Assembly: GCA_012729755.1 (NCBI GenBank)
Contig: JAAYCN010000112.1
Coordinates: forward strand, 1-37,460
Reading direction: 5' to 3'
Origin: Chloroflexota bacterium
GTDB lineage: Bacteria > Chloroflexota > Anaerolineae > Anaerolineales > Anaerolineaceae
DNA: 37,460 bases
This document shows positions 32,217 through 37,460 of this stretch, one piece after another. Position 1 is the stretch's first letter; every line of letters begins with the position of its first letter. Both the position numbers and the translations under genes were made by a program. The notes under the pieces were generated by a model that was not told the DNA's origin, did no database searches, and was given only the letters and a program-made list of their open reading frames with translations.

Positions 32217-32616
32217 GGGGATGCCAGGTCTCGACGGGAGAAGCTGAGTCCGGATTGCGAGCCGAGAGGTACCGACCTCGTTAACTCAGTACACCAAACA
32301 AGTGCCAATCGCACTTCTTATGCTACCCTCCCACTTGCTGCATAAGCAGGTGTGAAGTAGCTGACCTCCCCAAAACGGCGAGGTCACGCTCCCTGAGGCC
32401 GTTCGTCCGACCGGAATCAGCAAGAGTGTCATAAAAGTCGGAATGCTGTCTGTCAGGCCGTGAGGCGGACTTAAGAGGGCTTTCGGGCTCAAGCGGATTG
32501 TCTTTCAATAGTTTAGCTGGTTGATCTGTTGAAGGATGAAAAAGAATAACCGGCTACGCTCGTAGAAATTCGAGGGTCTAATCTTTCGGACGCGGGTTCG
32601 ATTCCCGCCATCTCCA
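32217..32616 (+). ncRNA. ssrA: Transfer-messenger RNA (tmRNA)
   Basis: A one-piece tmRNA of about 400 nt that rescues stalled ribosomes by trans-translation. The 5' GGGGATG (32217-32223) pairs with CATCTCC (32609-32615), with one G-T pair. The characteristic GGTCTCGACGGG follows the 5' end, and the 3' T-arm is GCGGGTTCGATTCCCGC. The resume codon appears to be GCC at 32304. The frame 32304-32345 encodes ANRTSYATLPLAA then TAA, a 13-residue proteolysis tag ending in the expected small hydrophobic LAA. CCA is not fully encoded after the discriminator A32616. Pseudoknot-forming segments follow the tag frame. Confidence 0.96.
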
Positions 32617-32620
32617 CCTC

Positions 32621-32650
32621 AAAAAACGGCTTCATCCGAAGCCGTTTTTT
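32621..32650. terminator. Bidirectional terminator between ssrA and ligA
   Basis: A-tract plus stem CGGCTTC (32627-32633), loop ATCC, then GAAGCCG (32638-32644) and a T tract. The A and T tracts extend the pairing to 13 bp and give a terminator on both strands for the convergent ssrA (+) and ligA (-). Confidence 0.92.
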
Positions 32651-32656
32651 GTATCG

Positions 32657-34675
32657 TCATTTGAGCATGTCATATAGCGTATTCTCATCAATCACGGGCA
32701 CGCCAAGTTCGAGCGCCTTAGCATATTTTGACCCAGCGTCAGCGCCCATCAAAAGATAACTGGTCTTCTTGCTGACTGACCCAGACACTGTTCCGCCGTT
32801 TTCGCGAATTAATTCGGCGGCTTGATCGCGGCTGAGGTTTGGCAAAGTGCCTGTGATAACGAAAGTTAAACCTTTGAGCTTCAGCGGTTGGTCGGCCTCA
32901 ATTTTTGTTTCAACCACCGGCCAGACGCCGTATTGACGAAGATTTTCCATCAAATTCTGATTTTGAATTTGGCGCAGCCAGTCCAAAATGGATTGGGCGA
33001 TGTTTGGGCCAACGCCTTCAACTGTGCGCAAATCATCGAAGCCTGACAGTTTAAGAGCATCAAGATTCTTAAATTTCTCAGCCAGCTTGCGGGCAGCGAC
33101 TTCTCCGACGCCGCGAATTCCCAAACCGATAATCAACCTGAAAAGTGGGTTTTGTTTTGAGGCTTCGATGGCCTGGAGCAGATTATCCGCCTTTTTGTCC
33201 CCGAATTTGTCCAGCGTGAGCAGCTGGGCTTTGGTGAGGGCATAGAGATCAGCGGCCGAGTGAATTAATTGATTATCAACCAGCTGGATGACAATCTGAC
33301 TTCCGAGTCCGTCGATATCCATCGCGCCGCGCGACGCGAAATTCTCAATGGTGCGTGTCAATTGAGCAGGACAGGAGGCGTTGACGCAATAGTAAGCCAC
33401 CTGGTCGGGGTCTTTTTCTATTTCAGCGCCGCATGACGGACAACAGGGGGGAGCAGAAAACGGCAGTTGGCTGCCATCCCTTTTTTCGGGCAGTGACGCG
33501 ATGATATACGGGATAACCTCGCCAGCGCGCTTCACAAGCACTCTGTCTCCAATGCGGATATCCTTTTCTTTGATGAAATCAAAGTTGTGGAGGGTGGCCT
33601 GTTTGACTATCACGCCGCTAATATTAACGGGCTCAAGGATTGCCAGCGGTGTCAAGACACCGGTCCTTCCCACATTGACTTGAATATCGGTCAAAGCGGT
33701 TTCCACTTCAACCCCCGGGTATTTGTAAGCGAGAGCCCCTCGGGGATCTTTCCCGACAGCGCCAAGGCTTCGGTAGAGATCCTGATCATTGATTTTAATT
33801 ACCAATCCATCCGCATCATAATTCCAGTTATGCCTCTCGACGCCCGCTGCTTCGCATATTGTGATTACTTCTTCGATTGAATCAGCATGCCATCGCAGTG
33901 GAGTAACCGGAAACCCCAGCTTAGCCAGGTATTCAAGTATGCCGAGTTGGGTTTCGGGGATCGGATCTGATGACTGGAGGATCTGATAGATAAAGAGCTT
34001 CAGCGGCCGACCCGCAGTGACCGAAGAATCCAGCTGCCGCAGTGAACCTGCGGCGGTATTGCGCGGGTTGAGGTAAAGCTTCTCGCCTTTTGACGCCAGC
34101 TCAGCATTAAGTTTTTCAAAATCGGTTTTGAAAATGATGGCTTCACCGCGCACGACGATCTCTTCAGGCATGTGGAGCGTTTTATCAACGGGTATTCTGA
34201 GGGGCAAACTGCGCAGGGTTTTAAGATTTTCGGTGATGTCTTCGCCAACCAACCCGTCACCGCGGGTGGCGCCGAGCGCAAACTGCCCAGCGTGATAATG
34301 CAGCACGACTGTCAAGCCATCCAGTTTTGGTTCAAGAACAAAATCCGCCTTTGCGACTCGAGGGTCAAGTTTGAGAATGCGCTGGTACCAATCGATAGTT
34401 TCCTGGCTCCCGAACCCATTTGAAAGGCTGAGAATTGGGGCGGGATGGTTAACCTTTACGAATCGATCAAGAGGGGCTGAACCAACTCTTTGGCTGGGTG
34501 AATCAGCTGTGACCCAATCCGGATGGTTTTTCTCAATTTCTTTCAGCCGATTAAAGAGCTGGTCATAATCAAAATCACTGATTATGGGCTGGTCGAGGGT
34601 ATTGTAAAGATAATTATGATAGTTGATTGTCTCGCAGAGCTGTTTATATTCTTGATAGAGGTTATTATCTGTCAT
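32657..34675 (-). CDS. ligA: NAD+-dependent DNA ligase LigA
   Basis: A 672-residue bacterial replicative ligase of standard length. Domain Ia is followed by the adenylation domain with catalytic Lys117 (LEPKLDGL), the OB domain, and a four-cysteine zinc finger (CCPSCGAEI...YYCVNASCPAQL). Helix-hairpin-helix repeats (GIRGVGEVAARKLAEKF and VEGVGPNIAQSILDW) follow, then a C-terminal BRCT domain (LKGLTFVITGTLPNLSRDQA). It seals nicks during replication and repair. GGAGG lies four bases before the ATG. The gene begins 19 bp after tRNA-Arg on the same strand, so read-through from the tRNA promoter is possible. Confidence 0.98.
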   Translation of the reverse strand: MTDNNLYQEYKQLCETINYHNYLYNTLDQPIISDFDYDQLFNRLKEIEKNHPDWVTADSPSQRVGSAPLDRFVKVNHPAPILSLSNGFGSQETIDWYQRILKLDPRVAKADFVLEPKLDGLTVVLHYHAGQFALGATRGDGLVGEDITENLKTLRSLPLRIPVDKTLHMPEEIVVRGEAIIFKTDFEKLNAELASKGEKLYLNPRNTAAGSLRQLDSSVTAGRPLKLFIYQILQSSDPIPETQLGILEYLAKLGFPVTPLRWHADSIEEVITICEAAGVERHNWNYDADGLVIKINDQDLYRSLGAVGKDPRGALAYKYPGVEVETALTDIQVNVGRTGVLTPLAILEPVNISGVIVKQATLHNFDFIKEKDIRIGDRVLVKRAGEVIPYIIASLPEKRDGSQLPFSAPPCCPSCGAEIEKDPDQVAYYCVNASCPAQLTRTIENFASRGAMDIDGLGSQIVIQLVDNQLIHSAADLYALTKAQLLTLDKFGDKKADNLLQAIEASKQNPLFRLIIGLGIRGVGEVAARKLAEKFKNLDALKLSGFDDLRTVEGVGPNIAQSILDWLRQIQNQNLMENLRQYGVWPVVETKIEADQPLKLKGLTFVITGTLPNLSRDQAAELIRENGGTVSGSVSKKTSYLLMGADAGSKYAKALELGVPVIDENTLYDMLK

Positions 34676-34694
34676 GTTGCCTCCGGATAGAAAA

Positions 34695-34766
34695 TGTTCC
34701 CGGTGAGATTCGAACTCACATGACTGGCTTCGGAGGCCAGTGCCTTATCCATTAGGCCACGGGAAC
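34695..34766 (-). tRNA. tRNA-Arg (anticodon CCG)
   Basis: On the minus strand the acceptor GTTCCCG (34766-34760) pairs with CGGGAAC (34702-34696), discriminator A at 34695. The anticodon arm CTGGC/GCCAG encloses CTCCGAA, with anticodon CCG at 34733-34731. The T-loop is TTCGAAT. CCA is not encoded. It reads the arginine codon CGG. Confidence 0.97.
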
Positions 34767-34776
34767 AAACTCGCCT

Positions 34777-34782
34777 ATTATA
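34777..34782 (-). promoter_or_regulatory. -10 element of tRNA-Arg
   Basis: Minus-strand TATAAT at 34782-34777, 10 bp before the mature tRNA 5' end. A TTGCCG lies 19 bp upstream inside the end of the HIT gene; the spacing is long, so the -35 is uncertain. Confidence 0.55.
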
Positions 34783-34789
34783 CTCAAAA

Positions 34790-35200
34790 CTACGCGATTT
34801 TCGGCAACTGGCCAATCATCGCGTCAAATTCACCCCTGAATTCAGGGTGTTTCTGCCAAATAACATTGTTTCCATCCCCCAGGTGGCGGGGGATGATATG
34901 AAGATGCAGATGAAAAACGTCCTGCTGGGCTTGCGATCCGCAATTGGTCAGAAAATGAAAATTATTTAGACCAAGGTGTTCACGATAAACCAGCGCAATT
35001 TTCTGAGTGGCCAGATTGACTTTGCTTAAAAGGGTTGGCGGAACGTCAAGAAAATTTTCATAATGGATTTTTGGGATAACAAGGGTATGAAATCTCGAAA
35101 CCGGAAAAATATCCAGAAAGGCCAGAACGTCATCATCTTCGTAGATCTTAGCGGCTGGCGCTTCGCCTCGCACAATCTGGCAGAAAACACAATCACTCAT
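34790..35200 (-). CDS. HIT-family nucleotide hydrolase/transferase
   Basis: A 136-residue histidine-triad protein. It begins CVFCQIVRGEAPAAKIYEDDDVLAFLDIFPVSRFHTLVIPK and has the catalytic triad HLHLHIIPRH with a preceding NCGSQAQQDVFH. HIT enzymes hydrolyse nucleoside phosphoramidates or dinucleoside polyphosphates. Cys4 and Cys7 match the zinc-binding pair of Hint-type proteins. The ATG at 35200 is chosen over in-frame ATGs at 35209 and 35218 because AAGGAG lies 9-10 bases upstream. It overlaps the DUF2344 gene by 8 bp. Confidence 0.93.
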   Translation of the reverse strand: MSDCVFCQIVRGEAPAAKIYEDDDVLAFLDIFPVSRFHTLVIPKIHYENFLDVPPTLLSKVNLATQKIALVYREHLGLNNFHFLTNCGSQAQQDVFHLHLHIIPRHLGDGNNVIWQKHPEFRGEFDAMIGQLPKIA

Positions 35201-35834
35201 TCTGAACATCTCCTTCAAAACTCATTCCAACCCGAGTGATCGAAACGGTTGCGGGGTTGATGCCGGCTAAAAGCAAGATCTCATCGACCCGCCCTGTCGC
35301 GCCAGGAATGGCAGACAATTGCATGCGCGCGAGGCTCGGGCTTATCCATTCGAGGTTTAAGATGCATGGCTTGATATCCAAAGATTTGCCTCGCCGTTCA
35401 ATGATCAGGTTGGGGTCAGCCAGCAGAGCGGTTAATTTTGCCTGCGGATCAGGGGTATTGAGAAAGTCAATTGAAAAGGTGCTTTCTCTCAGGCTATCCT
35501 GCAGACTTGGCATTTTATTGGGAACAACTCTGGCCTTATGAAAGCGCAAACCCAGCGGGGATGCCTGATTAAGCCTGCTGAGCACTTCGGGAATAGCGAT
35601 GTGATCGTCCAGCCAGATATCCAGAACTTCGGCGGTACTTTCCTGACCTAAGGGGAGCGCGCTGGCCAGATTTAAGCGGACTTTAGGGTTGAAGCCCTGT
35701 GAATATCTCAGCGGCAAGCCGGAACGCCTCAGGCAGCGTTCGATCAGCCGCTGCAGATCGAGATGACCGACAAAGCGCAAGTCGCCGGCTTTGCTGAAAG
35801 TCAGTCTGAAGCGAACAGGCTCATTCGAATTCAC
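35193..35834 (-). CDS. Radical SAM-linked protein (DUF2344/TIGR03936)
   Basis: A 213-residue protein of the DUF2344 family, recognised by FRLTFSKAGDLRFVGHLDLQRLIERCLRRSGLPLRYSQGFNPKVRLNLASALPLGQES. The family occurs almost always beside, or fused to, the TIGR03960-type radical SAM protein, as here, and its biochemical role is unknown. The GTG at 35834 is preferred: it overlaps the upstream stop as GTGA and has GGGGGTG just before it. A TTG start at 35846 would add four residues. Confidence 0.9.
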   Translation of the reverse strand: MNSNEPVRFRLTFSKAGDLRFVGHLDLQRLIERCLRRSGLPLRYSQGFNPKVRLNLASALPLGQESTAEVLDIWLDDHIAIPEVLSRLNQASPLGLRFHKARVVPNKMPSLQDSLRESTFSIDFLNTPDPQAKLTALLADPNLIIERRGKSLDIKPCILNLEWISPSLARMQLSAIPGATGRVDEILLLAGINPATVSITRVGMSFEGDVQNE

Positions 35835-37460
35835 GGACACCCCCAATACACATCTGCGGCAGTTGGGCGCAGATCTGAAAAGCTGTCAAGGATACCGCAA
35901 TAGTAACAGCCGTTGCGGCAGTCAATTCGTATCTCTCCTGACTGGCTGGCCAGAAACTCACGTTTCAGAAATTGCTTGCGTACCCCAGTGGAAATGTGTT
36001 CCCAGGGGAGAATTTCATTGAGGTCGCGCGTTCGATATGCGTAAAAATCAGGATCGAGGCCATTATCGGCAAAAGCGTCCAGCCATGCCTGTTTGTTAAA
36101 CTTATCCGACCAGGCGTCAAATTTCGCGCCGTTCAGCCATGCTTGTTGAATGACAGCGCTGAGACGACGGTTGCCTCTCGAGAGCCAGGCCTCAACGAGT
36201 GATGACTCGGGTGAGTTGTAGGTGAGTTTGATGCCAGATTTGCGGGTTCCGTCTTTGAGAAAGTATATTTTTTGATTGAGGGTCTCGAGTTTTTCACTGG
36301 CATACCATTGAAAGGGCGTATGCGGCTTGGGAATGAAACCGGCTACGCCAATGTGAACCCTTACCCGATTGCCTCTAATTTTCCTGCCAATGCTCAAGAC
36401 CTTGCGGGAAAGATCCAAAATAGCCTGAACATCTTCCTGTGTTTCACCCGGCAATCCAACCATGAAGTACAACTTCAAACTCAGCCAACCATGCTCAAAG
36501 ACAGTTTTGACTGTATCAAGAAAATCTGATTCGTTGAGTGGTTTATTGATCACAGCGCGCATGCGTTCAGTGGCAGCCTCAGGCGCTAAGGTAAAACCAC
36601 CCGAAGGTTTCAGTTCCTTCAGCTCATCCATCAAATCTACCGAGAAAGAAGCAATGCGCAGTGAAGGCAGACTCAACTGAACTCGCCTGTTGGCGAAGCG
36701 CAGGTACGCTTTTTTTATCAGCTCAAGGATTTTTATGTGATCGGAGGAGGACAGCGAAAGCAGCCCGACGGCTTCGTAGCCGGTAGCATTAAGGCCTTTT
36801 TCGATTGCATCGAGAATTTCCTCAACCGGTCTTTCACGAACTGGTCGATTAACAGCGCCAGCGTGACAGAAACGGCAACCGCGCGTACATCCGCGCATGA
36901 TTTCAACCGCGATGCGGTCGTGCACAATGTCCACATTTGGCACGATAAAGTCTGTTGTCGGGGGAGGGAGTTTTGCGACAATGCGTTTGGTGACAGTTTC
37001 AGGGATGTCGTCGAAAACGGGCTTGATAGATCGAATAGTTCCGTTCTCATGGTAGTCAACCGCATAGAAAGCCGGCACGTACACCCCGTGAATAAGCGCG
37101 AGGGAATGCAGCAACTCAAGTTTGGATTCTCCGGCTGACCGCCACGCCAGGTAAGCCGCGGCAATTTCGAGCACGATCTCTTCGCCCTCGCCAATCACAA
37201 AAGCGTCAAAGAAATCAGCCATGGGTTCTGGATTAAAGCATGCCTGGCCACCTGCAATAATCAGCGGATGAGCGTCATTGCGGTCTTTTGAACAGAGGGG
37301 AATATTCGCCAGATCGAGCATGTTTAAAACGTTTGTGTAAATCGACTCGTAGGGCAGAGAGAAACCGATGATGTCAAATTCGGATAATGCTTTTTTTGAT
37401 TCAAGCGAAAACAGGGCGATACGATGTTCCCGCATGGCCTGCTCCATATCAATCCATGGA
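35831..37460 (-). CDS. B12-binding-type radical SAM protein (TIGR03960), 5' end outside window
   Basis: Partial: 543 codons including the stop, open to the right edge. An ATG at 37447 exists, but the frame continues upstream as PWIDMEQAMR, a family-conserved block, so the true start lies beyond the window. A cobalamin-binding-like Rossmann region (IIGFSLPYESIYTNVLNMLDLANIPL) comes first. The radical SAM core then has RGCTRGCRFCHAG (CxxxCxxC), LAPEAATERMR and YFMVGLPGETQEDV. A C-terminal Cys-containing end (DCRNGCYYCGI) may hold another cluster or zinc. Function is uncharacterised. It is coupled to the DUF2344 gene by a GTGA overlap, then to the HIT gene. Confidence 0.93.
   Translation of the reverse strand, partial: PWIDMEQAMREHRIALFSLESKKALSEFDIIGFSLPYESIYTNVLNMLDLANIPLCSKDRNDAHPLIIAGGQACFNPEPMADFFDAFVIGEGEEIVLEIAAAYLAWRSAGESKLELLHSLALIHGVYVPAFYAVDYHENGTIRSIKPVFDDIPETVTKRIVAKLPPPTTDFIVPNVDIVHDRIAVEIMRGCTRGCRFCHAGAVNRPVRERPVEEILDAIEKGLNATGYEAVGLLSLSSSDHIKILELIKKAYLRFANRRVQLSLPSLRIASFSVDLMDELKELKPSGGFTLAPEAATERMRAVINKPLNESDFLDTVKTVFEHGWLSLKLYFMVGLPGETQEDVQAILDLSRKVLSIGRKIRGNRVRVHIGVAGFIPKPHTPFQWYASEKLETLNQKIYFLKDGTRKSGIKLTYNSPESSLVEAWLSRGNRRLSAVIQQAWLNGAKFDAWSDKFNKQAWLDAFADNGLDPDFYAYRTRDLNEILPWEHISTGVRKQFLKREFLASQSGEIRIDCRNGCYYCGILDSFSDLRPTAADVYWGCP

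Noticed and set aside
32286-32508. Minus-strand frames of 61-68 codons within 32286-32508
   Set aside because: They lie inside tmRNA, whose fold and tag frame explain the sequence.
36737-37138. Plus-strand 133-codon frame
   Set aside because: Antisense to the radical SAM core motifs; no supporting start signal or family features.

Overview
The window reads as a chromosomal segment of an anaerobic or microaerophilic bacterium, most likely a Chloroflexi (Anaerolineae-type) organism. This is inference from gene content: a fused NfnAB-type flavoprotein, Rex, SDR-type threonine dehydrogenase, Ala/Pro/Glu/Thr-linked sugar-binding lipoprotein, the B12-binding-type radical SAM plus DUF2344 pair, and an MrfAB-like helicase/exonuclease pair. 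Coding density is high. I see no rRNA, CRISPR array, prophage or recognisable transposase.

Layout. 1-2.7 kb (+): a ChbG/YdjC-type deacetylase and the ABC-F factor EttA. 2.7-8.1 kb (-): a cold-shock protein with its own promoter and terminator, then a run of TPR membrane protein, fused NfnAB-like oxidoreductase, GH4 glycosidase and a small DUF1232-like membrane protein. 8.2-8.4 kb (+): tRNA-Pro(GGG) with promoter and terminator, followed by an A+T-richer GH114 lipoprotein (-).

9.5-14.8 kb (-) is the most unusual region. It is a tightly coupled five-gene run: a small membrane zinc-ribbon protein; a secreted/membrane DUF2207 protein ending in a glycine-rich, seven-cysteine Cys-Ala tail; a radical SAM/SPASM enzyme with a PqqD-like N-terminal domain; a paralogue of that enzyme that has lost every cluster-binding cysteine; and a class I methyltransferase. 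The order and overlaps suggest a post-translational modification system in which the Cys-Ala tail is the substrate. rex diverges from it across a 146-bp region with nested inverted repeats.

15.6-24 kb (-) holds an MreB-like protein with altered phosphate-loop residues, a yebC-ruvC-trmH-ruvA recombination/RNA group, a 410-bp non-coding element with perfect 15-bp terminal inverted repeats, and an mrfA-mrfB-like DNA-repair pair whose helicase carries an HNH domain insertion. 23.6-26.4 kb (-): a ketosphinganine-reductase-like SDR, an FmdB-type zinc ribbon, threonine dehydrogenase and a SpoIIE-type phosphatase.

26.5-32.2 kb (+): a secreted OB-fold/EEP nuclease lipoprotein and a MalF/MalG/binding-protein sugar uptake operon that lacks its ATPase. 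32.2-32.65 kb is tmRNA, whose reading frame encodes the tag ANRTSYATLPLAA. 32.65-37.46 kb (-): ligA, tRNA-Arg(CCG), a HIT protein, the DUF2344 protein and the radical SAM protein that runs off the right edge.
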